A DNA stretch of 64,000 nucleotides from Monodelphis domestica (lineage: Eukaryota > Chordata > Mammalia > Didelphimorphia > Didelphidae): NCBI RefSeq assembly GCF_027887165.1, contig NC_077231.1:326966674-327030673 (forward strand), written 5' to 3'. Below are positions 1 through 11,529 of this stretch, piece by piece. The translations under genes were made by a program, and so were the position numbers. Position 1 is the stretch's first letter; every line of letters begins with the position of its first letter. The notes under the pieces are model-generated. The model had not been told where the DNA came from. It made no database searches and saw only the letters and a program-made list of their open reading frames with translations.

Positions 1-143
1 CAGCCTGGGATGAGTGCGGGCTGAAGAGCTGGCCTTGGGCTCAGCTCTCAGTCTTCCCAAAGTATTCTAGTGAGACCATTCCTGGGGCCTCCTGCTCAGA
101 GTTGTGCCCAGCAGCTGAGTTCTGGCCCCAAGGGGCTCTGTGG

Positions 144-824
144 TGTTAAGGTAAAATTAGGGTTGTTGACTGAATCAGTGGTCACCAGGGATCTAAATTC
201 AATCCCAATAAAACACTCAAGTCAGTTTGGGATTTTTATGGTGGTTTAATTACAAGAGAAGGAAGAAATTAAGAAGAGAAAGAGAGAGAGAAAAGGGTAT
301 AAGATCTCTCCAGCCCAGCCTAAGCCAAGGGAAGTTCAGAGGCTTCAGCCAGGGGGCCTTCCCAGAAGATTAAATCTAGCTCAGCTTCCAGCCACAAGGC
401 CTCCTCCAAGATGAGGGGCTTCCTCGGAGCATAGTGCTATAGAAGGTCGGGGAAAGGGGGAGTCAGCCCTAACCACTCACCAAGGCCGCTCAGAGAAGAC
501 GCCTCACCTAAGCCACGCTGCAGAGCCAAACACTGCCCAGAGCTCTCAACACAGCAGAGAGAGAGCGCGTGCGAGCTCACAGGAAGTGGCACGAAATATA
601 TAGCCGGTTTTACATCACTTCCCTGCGTCTCACATGTACCAATGGTGGCTTAAGCTTGGCTTAGGACAGCCCAGGGGTGAGTCAGTTGTTTCTGATGTGT
701 CACTTGCTAGCACATGCTCGTCATGGGCCACCCTCCTCACACTTAATCCTTAGGTGGGGGTGTAGACATTCCTGGTTGCTAGAATTCTCAAGACCAAACA
801 GGGAGAGTCCATCTAAAATTCACA
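144..824 (-). mobile_element. Solo LTR of an endogenous retrovirus
   Basis: On the minus strand it begins TGTGAATTTTAGATGG and ends TTACCTTAACA. It matches the copy at 17797-18488 along its length (shared segments include the TCACTTGCTA/CATTGGTAC region and the CTAAGCC-type GGCTTCAG region). Flanks GTGG (140-143) and GCGG (825-828) look like a 4-bp target duplication with one change. The poly(A) hexamer seen in the other copy reads AATTAAA here. No internal genes flank it. Confidence 0.8.
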
Positions 825-3700
825 GCGGAGAGCCCAGGGGCTGTACCCAAAGGGCCACGGGTCACCCACGCTGCTGGGCCCCATCGGTTTGGGCTGTGAT
901 TGGGCAGGAATGGGCTCAGAATGCTGCTGGTGGAGCGGCAAGAAGCCTGGAGCAGCAGGTGGCGGGTCCTCACTGGTCCTGGCCTCACTCCCTGACACAA
1001 TCCTGGCTGCCATCAGCCTGATGCTTTCAGAGAAACGGAAGCACCTTTGTGGGGGGACAACTGGGCCCAGATTCAGAGAGCTGCTCTCGCCCTCGGGTCC
1101 CCCCCTCCATCTCAGACTGCACTCGTCTCCTCTTCCACTGACGCCCAATTGTCTTTGGGCTCATGGGCCGAGAACCTCCCTGGGCCACCCCTTCATCTGA
1201 CGATGGGGAAGCTGAGTCGGAGGAGGTGAAAGAACCGGCCTGGGCTGCTTTGGTAAGGCCATCAGAGGTGGGATTCGAATGCAGGCCTTGAACTCTAGAG
1301 CCAGTGTTTTTCCTACTGCCCTAGGCTATGCCCCTTCCTAGAAGCAGATCAGCGTCTTCCTCTCAGAACTCACGTCTCCCGGAGCACCCTGGCCTCTGCT
1401 AACCGTATCACCGCCCCGTCCGGGTACCCTGGACTCCCCTCTCTCCCTCAGCCTTCTGGGAAGTACCCAAGGCACGACTTGAACTCAGCCCTGTTCCTCC
1501 TTTCTGTCTTGCACACCTCACTGTCTATAACGAATGAGGGGGCAGCTCTAGAACGGGAGCTCTTGACAGTCTGAGATGGTTTTTGTTTGTCTGACCCCCG
1601 AGGACCGGCCTCAGGGTGCTTGGTTTCCTTTGCCCTCCAACATACCCCTTTTGCCCATTAGACCCCCATCCCCAGGCTTCACCAGGGCCCCTCCGGCTCC
1701 GGGACCCCTGTGGCTCCCTCTCGCGCTCTGGTCACGGCAGGCTTCGGGGAGGGGCGGACTGGACAAGCCGCCCCCCACCCCGTCCCTCTGGCCCTCCGGC
1801 TCAGGCCCGATTCCATCCCCCTGCATCCAGGGAAAAGAAGGGTCCCGGAGCGGAGTCGCCCAGGCAGAAGCTCTGAAGCCCTTTTAGGGTGATGCCTCTG
1901 CCCGGGAGGCCCAGCGCCAGGCCCTGCTTGGCTGAGCCGGCCTCGTGGGCTTCTGGAAGCTGGCCTGGAGGGAGAGGGAGGAGGTTACCGAGGAAACGGG
2001 CCCAGGGAAGCGGGAGGTGGGGGCCGCCTCTGGCCAGAAGCCCTCCCAGCCATCTGTTGGCAGATGTTCTGGGCTCGTTCAGGGCTCAGTGGCGGCCGGC
2101 AGTCACTTTGCTGCTCCGCTGCAGCGGCTGCCACTTCGGCCTCTGCCCGGAGCTTCGGGGGCTCCCTGGCCACCCTGGTACCTGTCTGCCGTGGGCCGGC
2201 TCAGCCCATCGCACTCCTCAGACAGGGGGGCTCTCACCATGGTGGGGCCTCTGGCGTCTGGAAGCCTGTGCGGAGCGTGCCCGCCCTCTGGGGGCTCAGC
2301 CAGCCAGCCAGGAATGGAGGCAGACAGGGGGAGCCCGGCTGCGGCTGAGCTCGAGAGCCTCCAACGCTGCCGCTGGGCGAGGCCCTGGCCATTCTCACTG
2401 CCACACCGAGGCTTCGCCATGGCTGCTGCTGGCCGAGCGCCTTCCTCTTCCCCCTCCCAAGGGTGCTGAGGGCTCAGGGTGGGGGCCCAGGGAGCCAGAC
2501 AGAGCAGGAGGAGGGCTCAGGGAGCGGCCCACAGATGGATCCTGGGGTGTCTGTGCAGCATGGCTGAAGTCGGTCAGCGCTCCATCAGGAATGACTGAGC
2601 CGGACGGAGACGCATCTGACCGGGGGTCTCAGCCTCTTTCCTTGGCGCCCTGGAGTGAGGGGGGCTGCATTCTGCCCCTGCCCAGCCACCACGCCTCCGG
2701 GAGCCCAGGGCGTCTCTGTCTGTCTGTCTGTTCTTTCCTGGTGCTCCGCAAGGAGGGCATGTCGAAGCATGAACCCGAGAGAAGGATCCAGGGGTTCCCA
2801 TGGCAACTGGGGGCAGGAGCAGAGCTCCTGGGCTGGAAGGAAACCAAGCAGCAATGACCTTGCTTTGAGCTCATTTGGGCAGCCACCGGGCCTGGCCCCA
2901 GAGTGGGAACGGGTGCTTACGATCTGGCAGATTCCCCTCACTGGCTTCTAGACCGAAGGAGGCTACAGCGCACTGGCATTAGGAAAGTAGACCAGCACAA
3001 GGGTGACCCTCCTGAGCTGCCCCCCCTTCGTTTGTAATGAATTCCACCCAAAGGGAATGTCATGAGGGCTCATGACCAAAGAAGACTACTTCTCGGCCCA
3101 GGACCAGGAGAGCCCTTCTGACCCCCTCCAAGCCTCCGACATAGGATTGCTTCTCGAACTGCCTAACTGAGCGCTGAGCCCAACAGAATCCCTGGGCGTG
3201 CAAAAGGAGAGGCGCTCTTGTTCTAACCTCAGCCACGGGTTCACTGATAATAGGGAACACCGCCTGGGAGGGCCAGTAGGGTCCCCAGTAGTCGGGTGCA
3301 TAAGCCTTCAGGTATCCCTAGAAGCTTGAGGGGCAGCAGTCAGGGCCCTCTGGAGGTCTGGGCGCTCGGAGGACTGTCGAAGAGGGAGCGCTGCGTTCCT
3401 GTTCTATTTCTGAGATCCTACCTGGCTTACTTGAACACAATTCATCAACGGGAAATTGGGAGAAAAGCCCTCTGCTTCCTAGATCCCGGGGAAGGGCTCA
3501 GGAGCACAGGCAGAAATCACTGACTTAGCCTGCCCCTTCCCACCCCAGGAATGTTCTCCCCTGCCTCCTGGCGCTCTGCCCATTGGGAAACCCAGTCATT
3601 TTCATGATTCTGCTCTATTGCTGGGGGAGGGGGCTCTTCTTCTCTCCTCTTTGCAGGTACAGCCCATCCTCCAGGCTTGATACAACCTGGGCTCCATCCT
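825..3700. other. Intergenic, mostly unique sequence
   Basis: GC-rich sequence with no recognisable gene. A MIR-like SINE remnant on the minus strand lies at about 1200-1330 (GGGGAAGCTGAG ... GGGATTCGAA). The open frames here overlap on both strands and match nothing I recognise. Confidence 0.5.
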
Positions 3701-3714
3701 GAGCCCTCTCGTCT

Positions 3715-4140
3715 CTTCCTGCATTCACTCGGCGGTCCCTTCAGTGTCAATAGGCTCAGCAGCTCCTCACACGGCTGCCCCATCAGCCTTCATTCCTCCT
3801 GCGTGTTGAACCTGCCCCTGTCACTGCTCCACATCTCCATGTGGACATCCCATTGCAACAAACAGAACACGTTCCCCCCATGAAGCCCCCCTCCTATTTC
3901 TACTGAGAATCCTGCCAATTCTCACTCTCGCCCCGATTCCGTCATCAGCCACCAGGATGGGACGCCTGGGAGTCATCACGAACTTCCCACCTGCCTTCCT
4001 CCATGTCCAACTGGTGGCCAAGCCCAAGAGATCCCACCTGGCCCACATCAAGTCCACTCACACCCCCATCTCCGTCTCCTCACCTCTTGCCTCGATGCTC
4101 CTCTCCATCCATCCTCTACCCGGTGGCCAAATGAATGTCC
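3715..4140 (+). mobile_element. L2 LINE 3' fragment
   Basis: The text is L2-like: CCACCAGGATGGGACG, CTGGGAGTCATCAC, CATGTCCAACTGG and CCACATCAAGTCCACTCA follow the L2 consensus pattern of repeated pyrimidine-rich phrases. It is divergent and runs into the CT repeat. Confidence 0.55.
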
Positions 4141-4171
4141 CACAGCTTGTCAGGTCTGACCATGTTGGAGC

Positions 4172-4286
4172 TTCTCTCTCCATCTCTCCCTCTCTGTCTC
4201 TGTATCTCTCCTGTCTCTCTCCATCCCTGTCTCTGTCTCTCTGTCTCTCTGTGTGTCTCTCTCTGTCTCTTCTCTCTCTGTCTCCG

Positions 4287-4319
<33 letters not shown>

Positions 4320-4378
4320 GTCTCTCTCTCTCCCTCACTCTCTGTCTCTCCCTCTGCCTCTGCCTCTCTCTCTTTCTG

Positions 4379-4409
<31 letters not shown>

Positions 4410-4515
4410 GTCTCTGTCTCTCCCTCTCTCTCCCTCCCTCTCTCTCTGTCTCTCTACTCTGTCTTTGTGTCTCTCCTCTATCTCTCTCCTCTGTCTCCTT
4501 TTCTGTCTCTCTCAT
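4172..4515. repeat. (TCTCTG)n/(CT)n low-complexity tract
   Basis: About 340 bp of TCTC and CTGT units. Both strands stay open because stop codons are rare in this composition, giving Ser/Leu-rich or Arg/Glu-rich frames that are not genes. Confidence 0.95.
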
Positions 4516-4599
4516 CAATTAACCCTGGAGGTCCCCAGGGGCTATATTGCCCTCCCCCCCAGGGTGCTCCTTTGCTCTTAGATTCTCTGCAGAGGCTCC

Positions 4600-4720
4600 T
4601 CTAGTGCAGCTAGAATGGTGGTCTGGTTGATCTGTTGAGTCAGAGGCCTCAGTTCGAATCCTGCCTCTGCTGCTCCCTGTGTGGCCCTGGGATGGTGACT
4701 TTCCCTGCTGAGCCTCCTTC
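4600..4720 (+). repeat. MIR-like SINE remnant
   Basis: TCAGTTCGAATCCTGCCTCTG, followed by TGTGTGGCCCTGGG and then a decayed tail, has the B-box and core layout of a tRNA-derived MIR-type SINE. Confidence 0.6.
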
Positions 4721-5240
4721 TTCTCTGCAGGCTCCCCTTCAGGCCCAGCTATAGGCCGGGGCTTGGCTGGTTCTTGTGCTCATCTCCTCCTCAGGGCCTT
4801 CTTTGCCTCCTGGGCCGCTGGCCGCCCCAAGCACCCGCCCAGGGTCTTCCTCCCAGCTGGCTGAGGTGGAGCTGCCCGTCCTTGATCCCGAGGATGCTGC
4901 TGCCAGTTCGGAGCTTGGAGGAGGCTCCCTGCGGAAGGCCGAAGGCTCCGAGGCCGGAGCAGGGGCTGGCCTCGGGAGGGGCAACCTTTCTGGGCAGGGA
5001 GACCCCCCTCTGCACCCTTGGACAGCCCTGGGTCTGAGAGACATTTAAGGAGCCACTGAGGAGCGAGTGCCCTCTGTGCCCCTCTGGAGGCCCACTGGGG
5101 CTCCTTCCCAGCCTCACGGGACTACAGAGAGGCCACTAGAGGCTGCACAGGTGGCAGTCAGTCCTGGGGAGGTGGCCGGAGGCTGGGCAGGGGAAAGGCC
5201 TGAAGGAAGCCCTCCAGTCCCAGCCCTCTGCCAATGGCAC

Positions 5241-5640
5241 ACTGCCCTGGCCCAGCAGCCTCCCCGTGGCCCGTATCCACGCTGCCCTGGCCCAGTGGTC
5301 TCTGCCACGGCTTGGGGCATCAGCGGCCTCCCCGTGGCCCGTATCCACACTGCCCTGGCCCAGCGGCCTCCCCGTGGCCCGTATCCACACTGCCCTGGCC
5401 CAGTGGACTCTGCCATGGCTTGGGGCATCAGCGGCCTCCCCGTGGCCCGTATCCACGCTGCCCTGGCCCAGTGGACTCTGCCATGGCTTGGGGCATCAGT
5501 GGCCTCCCCGTGGCCCGTATCCACACTGCCCTGGCCCAGTGGCCTCCCTGTGGCCCATATCCATGCTGCCCTGGCCCAGTGGTCTCTGCCATGGCTTGGG
5601 GCATCAGTGGCCTCCCCGTGGCCCGTATCCACGCTGCCTT
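5241..5640. repeat. Composite minisatellite, 40-bp and 68-bp units
   Basis: Each unit contains CTGCCCTGGCCCAG and CCCGTGGCCCGTATCCA. Long units add a 28-bp insert with CTTGGGGCATCAG. Short and long units are mixed across about 400 bp. The long ORFs on both strands are by-products. Confidence 0.9.
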
Positions 5641-6049
5641 TGCAGCTCTCGTCTGGGCAGCGGGAGGCCGCTCCGGCGCCGTCTGTCGGGGGGCATCTGG
5701 GCCCTCAGTGGGGCCCACTGACGGACGGACTGGCCGAGTCACTCGTCTCTGCTCCAGGGCTTCTGGCTCTTCTGGGGCCTGCAAAAGGCCATCCTGGCCC
5801 TTCCTCGGCGTCCAGGGAAGGTGCAGCTGCCTCCTCTCGGCTCAGAGGCCAGCCGCCTGCCCCTCCCACCACATCTAGGCCCCTCCTCCTGGCCCCCTCC
5901 CCATTCGCCCCGGCCTGGAGCCACCTTCCTTGGCTTTGCTCTCCCCACCTGAGGCTGCTCTATCCTGTCTCCCAGCCCTGAAAGAAGGCTCAGAGATCCG
6001 GGCTGTGCAGGCGGGGCATCCGGAGGTTCCTCTGAGGCCAGCTGGTCAG

Positions 6050-6320
6050 AGCCTCTCATTGGACAGAGGAGGCAACCGAGGCCCAAGAGTAAAGTGACTT
6101 ACCCAGGGCCACACAACTAGGAAAGAGCAGAGGCAGGACTTGAACTCGGGTCCTCAGACCCCAAGTCCAGTCCTTTCCTCACTGAATCTCCCTGTCCCCC
6201 AGAAAGTCCTGGCCTTGAAGCCCCCTTATTGCCAGTGTGACCAGAGAGAGTTCCTTCCTCTTGATGAGCCTTAGTTTACTCCTCTGGCAAATGGGGATGA
6301 GCGTTCTTGCAGATCCAGGG
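6050..6320. repeat. SINE remnants, two adjacent
   Basis: 6050-6180 reads as a minus-strand MIR-type element (CAGAGGAGGCAACCGAGG, ACCCAGGGCCACACAACTAG, ACTTGAACTCGGGTC). 6225-6320 has plus-strand features (GATGAGCCTTAGTTTACTC, AAATGGGGATGAG). Confidence 0.6.
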
Positions 6321-9260
6321 CATTGTAAGCCCCCCCAAGGGTGTGTATGGTCCTGGGGGTCTAAGGCAAGCTCCCTATTTCCTTCCCCTCCTAGACCCCA
6401 GGGCCACAGAAGAACCACGAAAGGCGCTGCCCCAACAGGGCCTCGGGTGCCCCCGAACAGAGGAGGTTCCTGGGCTCTGGGCTCTGGCCTCCCTCTCCTG
6501 CCTGGCCTGGGCATGACCCACCCCCAGCTCTGCTCTGGGGCCTCAGGAAATCCCCCAAAGAAAAGGAAGTCGCTGACTCACAGGGCACCCAAGGGAGACA
6601 GACCCCTGCCCGGCGACCGTGGCCTGACTGCTCTCCCTCTGGCCTGGCAGCTACCAGGAGCCCAGGAGAACCACGTACGAGGACTCCCAAAATAGCCCAC
6701 AAACTATCTCATGACTCCGTGTGCTGCCAAGGCCCAGCCTGAGCCCAGGGACCAAGGAAAGGAGGCCAAATGGACTCGCTGCCCTTGTGTGGTCAAGCCC
6801 CGGAGCATCCTGCATTCAGGGCCCAAAGCAGTCCGTTCAGGGCCAGGAAGAACCGGGTTCAGGTCCTCCCTTTGACACCACGTAGCCGAGCAGCTGTGGA
6901 CCCGCCACGTCACCTCTCAGAGTGACAGCATCGTTCTCTGGGAAATGGGGGCAGGGTCTTGCCTCAGGGACCCCCCCATCCAGCCCCCCATGAAACAAGC
7001 CCCCCCGATGAATCTCCGTCCAGCCCCCGGAAAGGAGGGAACGTAATGCCCTGAGCGTTTGCCTAGACCTCTGGGAGGCTGCCTCCTGGTGCCTGCTGGG
7101 AAGGCTTTGGGGGTGCCGGCTGGTGGCAGTGCTCTGTTGGTGAAGGGAGGGCACGTGTGCCCCAAACTCGGACCCCTGAAGGCCGGGGGGCCCAGAGGGT
7201 GCAGCCTCTGCCCTCAGACAGTGTCCCAAAGCCACAGTGCAGGGGTGCAAAGGCCCCTCCGAACCCCTCACTGGGCTCCTCTGCAGCAGCGCACATCTAT
7301 GTAGCCCAGGCACCCCGGGCAGCAGGGGGAGAGCCCGGGAACCCTGGGCAGCCAGGGGGAGAGCCCAGGTGCCCCAGGCAGCCGGGGGAGAGCCCAGGCT
7401 CTGGGATCCCGAGGGGCCTCCGGGGGCTGCTCCCCACACAGCCGGGGGCCTGGGCAGATCCGCTGCCAGCCCTGCCCTGGGCTCCTGGGCTCAAGGAGGG
7501 GCGCACACTGGTTGACTGTACGTTGTGTCCTGGCCCTCTGGCTGCGGCCTGTGCCGAGTCTCCAGTTGAGCCTTTGGGCCTTATCTCCTCCCAGGGCCCA
7601 GGCCCGGCCCGGCCCCCTTGAGGCCCGCTGCCTGGTGCCAGGCGGCGGAGGGAAAGCCCCAGGCCAAGAGCTCCTGGGCCGGCTGGGCGCATCTGGCCCC
7701 TCCGAGTCGAACCCTGGGCTCTCTGGCAGGCCCAATGCCCGGGAACCCAGGGAGCCAAGCCCTTGGGCCCTGAGAGCTCTTTGTGTACACTCCAAGAGGA
7801 GGCTCCGGCCCCGCCGGCCTCCCTCCCGGGTCTCCCTGAAGAGAGGGGCCACGCGAAGCCGCTCCGGGCCACCGTATCCGGGCAGGAACATGGCCTCATC
7901 TTCCCAAATGGCCTTCGGGGAGCGCTTCCAGGGTGCCCGCTGGTGGGGGCATCTGGTCTGCCCAGGGCAGCCCCGGATCCTGGACACAGAGGATGGATTC
8001 GGAGGCCGAGCTGGGCCGACACTGGCCCCAATGAGGCCCTTTGGGAGTCAGGGGCGGGGGGTGATGGTGGTGGAACAGGAAACCCTGAGCAGGCCCTGAT
8101 GGAGACGGCCAGAGCAGCGACTTCCCAGGACATTCTGCCCACCAGAGCCGGGTGGGGGCAGCCACCGCATACGGAGAGGAGACGCCGCCGGGAGCCGGGG
8201 CACCTATATGGGGAGAGAGAAGACCCCCAAGTGCAGGAGCTGGAGAAGGAGGAGAGTGTCGAGAATTGAGTGAAGGAGAGCAAAGGGACTGCCTGGACCC
8301 GTGGGCACCCAGGGGAGAAGAGAGGAGCTGGGCTTCCAGAGGCGCAGCAGGGGGCGGGGGCGGGGCCCATGAAAGGGGGAGCACAGAGGGGCGGCCCTTG
8401 GACTGTTTGGTTTGGAAGTGAGAGGCCCCCCCCCCCGGGGCCCTTGGCCAGCACTTGCTCATCTCTAGGCCAGGCTTCCATCTGTCCCCTCTCCCACCCT
8501 CCCTCTCTCCCAAGGGCCCAGTTCTTCCCAGGGCCAGCCCAGACCCAAGCAGGTCTAGGCCTTTAGAGGGAAGGGGGCCTCACCACTGAAGGGTGCTGCC
8601 TTCTTCTGGCCAAACCTGGACCAGGGGCCTCCCTGGGGTGCTGCAGGGAGCTGTAGCCATACGGGGCCCCTTTGACGAGCCAGCCTAACCTGGACAGGTA
8701 AGCAGGGTGAGCCTCCCCTGGCCCAGGGGAGAGTCTGTAGAGACTGGGGTGGCCACCTGAAGAAGCTCCCCATCCGTGAGATGGAGAGTCAGGGGACGCC
8801 CTCAGAGAAGCCTGGGGGAGGGGGGTGCCCTGGGTGTTGGGGGGGCAGAGGGTTTGCCCTCTAGGAAGAGTGCCAGGCTGAAGTGCTGCTGAATCTGCTC
8901 ACCTTGAGGGGGAAGAGCCCAGGGGGGCTGGATGGTGAGAAGCCAGAAGGGTTGGCCTGGGGGTCAGTTAGCTCTCTCTGCCTTGAGAGGCCTGGGAGGG
9001 AGGTCCTGGGGAGAGACCCACCTTTCCCTCTCCTGGTCACAGGCCATCCCCCCCCCCCATTCCCAACTGGAGGGCCAGCTGAAGCGGATGGCTGACTCCC
9101 AGGGGGCCCAGGCTGCCAAGCCCCCCCCGCCTTTGTTTATAGTAAGTGTTGTCTTTCCCAGAGTGACCCAGGGGGAGAGGAAGCCCAGGAGGCTCTAGGA
9201 GTGCAGAAAGTCTAAGCCACACTGACTGAGGAGTGAAGGCCCCTCTCCTGGGCCCTGCTT
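6320..9260. other. Intergenic GC-rich unique sequence
   Basis: No gene recognised. A decayed plus-strand SINE is at about 6840-6960 (AACCGGGTTCAGGTCC ... AAATGGGGG). 7315-7400 has three imperfect copies of a roughly 30-bp GCAGGGGGAGAGCCC unit. The rest is unremarkable. Confidence 0.45.
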
Positions 9261-9267
9261 TGAGGGG

Positions 9268-9538
9268 GAGCGCTCCATCCCTGCCTGCTCCATCCCTGCC
9301 TGCTCCATCCCTGCCTGCTCCATCCCTGCCTGCTCCATCCCTGCCTGCTCCATCCCTGCCTGCTCCATCCCTGCCTGCTCCATCCCTGCCTGCTCCATCC
9401 CTGCCTGCCCCATCCCTGCTCCATCCCTCCTCCATCCCTGCCTGCTCCATCCCTCCTCCATCCCTGCCTGCTCCATCCCTCCTCCATCCCTCCTCCATCC
9501 CTGCCTGCTCCACCCTCCTCCATCCCTCCTCCATCCCT
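9268..9538. repeat. 15-bp minisatellite
   Basis: The unit CTCCATCCCTGCCTG is repeated about ten times almost perfectly, then decays into CTCCATCCCTC variants. Because 15 is a multiple of 3, all frames stay open, producing long repetitive ORFs without coding meaning. Confidence 0.95.
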
Positions 9539-9682
9539 TTGCCACCCACTGAGTCCTCCATTCCAGCTCCTGTTCTTGGCCCAGTGTCTGTAGAGGCCAG
9601 CTACCCTCTCGGTAAACTGAGGCCCGCCGCTGGGGCCCAAGACCCAGAGACCCTGAAACGGGGCTGAAATCCCAGGGGACGC

Positions 9683-9703
9683 GGGGGGGGGGGGGGGGGG
9701 GGG
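9683..9703. repeat. Poly(G) run, 21 bases
   Basis: Uninterrupted G homopolymer just upstream of the CpG-rich block. Its exact length is likely unreliable in any assembly. Confidence 0.9.
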
Positions 9704-9729
9704 AGGGGGGAGGGGCACCCCCCCACCCC

Positions 9730-10420
9730 CAGACTGCGGCTGAGTCAGCGGCCCATCGCCGGGGCGGGCCACAGAGCGCCGGAGCTCCCCCTCCCAGCCG
9801 GCCCATCAGCCTTTTTTCCACTGGCGCGGCCAAGCCGGGCGGGGCGGGGCGGAGCGTGCCGGAGTGTGCCCTTTCCCCTACTGAGCGCCGTGCCCAGCCG
9901 GAGCGGCCTCCAGGAAAGTCCTTAAGGAGCGGCCGTGCCCCTTCCCCCACTGCCCTCTCACCCACTTCCCCGCACGGGCCGCCTGCCCAGAACCTTCCTT
10001 CCGTGCCGGCTCCCGAGGCCCATCCCGAGGCCCATCCCGAGGCCCATCCCGGTCCCCGCTGCAGGACTTCGCTCTGCCTCAGTTTCCTCCTCAGGAAGAA
10101 GGGCGGGGCCTCGGAGAGGGGCGGGGCCAACGCTGTTCCCTCCTTAGAGCGGACTGCGAGGAGCCTGAGCGAGACAGCAGTGGCTCCCCCTCCCCCCCCA
10201 GCCAAAGCACCCCGCTCCTGCACTGGGGGACGGGGCCAAGGAGACCTTTGGGTGCCCAGGGGACGCTGGCCGGGGGAGCTGTCCTCGCGCCTGACAGACC
10301 CAGAAGTGCGGGAGCACCGCGGGCTCGCCCTATAGGTCTCGCTCCCCTCCCAGGCGCTCTCAGGCTGGCCCAGGGAGACCCGCGGCGGTGCGAGGCAGAC
10401 ACCGCCGGGGGATCCATGGG
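9730..10420. promoter_or_regulatory. Orphan CpG-rich block
   Basis: CpG-dense sequence with GC boxes (GGGCGGGGCGGGGCGG at about 9838-9852), a TGAGTCAGC motif near 9740, and three tandem 12-bp CCCGAGGCCCAT units at 10014-10050. It sits about 10.6 kb upstream of the PDK4 ATG with no recognised exon beside it. It may be a distal promoter or simply GC-rich sequence. Confidence 0.4.
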
Positions 10421-10829
10421 CCAGGCTGTATCGCCGCCAGCTGAGGGGCAGTAGGACCCTGGCCAAGTCACTTCCCCGTTTGCCTCAGTTCCCAGCTGCC
10501 TAGTGAGTCCGAGAAGGGAATGGGTGAGAGGAACCCCAGCGGGCAGCCTGCGCCCGGCCCTGGGGGTGCTCTCTGACCTGCGGAGAGTCCTGGGGGAGCC
10601 CAGCCAGAAGGCCAGGCTGCGGTTAGCAGGCACCCCAGGAGCCCTTGTGGCCCCTCCGCCCCTCCCAGACCGTCTACACAGTAACACTGGGGTGTCTCGT
10701 GCCCACCGTCGGTGGAACTGGCTGTTCTCTGTGCTTGGCGCATCCATCAGGCTTCCCTACTGCTTCCTTTGCAAGCCACTCCACTGGCTGGCCCCGTCTG
10801 GGATTTCCGGTAAAGATACTGGAGTGCTC

Positions 10830-10975
10830 GGCCATTTTCTTTTCCAGTTGGGGACAGATGGGGAAACTGAGTCAAGCAGGGTTAAGTGACTCGCCCTGGC
10901 TCCCACTGCAGGTGTCTGAGCTGGGATTTGAATTCGGGAAAATGAATCTTCTGGACTCCAGAACTCCGCCAAATG
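10830..10975 (-). repeat. tRNA-type SINE remnant
   Basis: Minus-strand layout: GGGGAAACTGAGTCAAG, GTTAAGTGACTCGCC and GGGATTTGAATTCGGG are the complement of a SINE core and B box. Confidence 0.7.
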
Positions 10976-11529
10976 GGGGAGAGGCTGGCAGGGCCCCTGA
11001 TCTCATCCAGGGGAGGGGAACAAGTCACCTGGGGGTGGGGGTGATGCTGGGAGAGCGGGTGGCCGAGCTGGCCACTGTGGAGCATTAGAGCAGCCCTGCG
11101 CAATCCCGTGGGCTTGGAGCCTGCCAGCCTCGTCGGGCACTTCTCTGAGCGCCATCTGTGCTCTCTGATCGGTTTCCTTCCCTCCATTTCTGACTCTTGG
11201 GAGGCCTCTCAGCCCCGGCATCATCCATCCTCCTGGGGAACAAGTGGCAAATGAGTGGGTGCTCCCAGCTAATTCCTGAGCCTCTGACTCACTATCCCTG
11301 CGTGGCAGTCCCAAGCCAGGCTGGGCCACCTTTGCCTCGTTATCCTGTCACTCACTGACCGTGGCACACAGCAGGCACGTAAGAAAGGAACTCTCTGACT
11401 GCCCACAGGAGTCAAATTGCTCGCGGTGTTAGGAGAGGATTTGGGGTACGGGGAGCCCAAGAGGGGAAACAAATCTGCTGCGAAAGGAGTGAGGGCTCCG
11501 GACTCACTTACCCTCATTTTTATTTAAAA

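Noticed and set aside
1889-2857. A 322-codon open frame on the plus strand.
   Set aside because: No recognisable domain, overlapping frames are open on both strands, and the composition is simply GC-rich. No splice or promoter context supports a gene.
4150-4604. Long Ser/Leu-rich and Arg/Glu-rich frames.
   Set aside because: They come from the CT-type repeat, which lacks stop codons in several frames.
5241-5640. CRISPR-like array.
   Set aside because: Units are directly adjacent minisatellite copies in a vertebrate genome, with no spacer-repeat structure.
5067-5981. Repetitive Pro/Trp-rich protein frames.
   Set aside because: By-products of the 40/68-bp minisatellite. All frames repeat and no start context is convincing.
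9037-10466. A 423-codon minus-strand frame with QAGMEE-like repeats.
   Set aside because: It is the translation of the 15-bp minisatellite and flanking GC-rich DNA.
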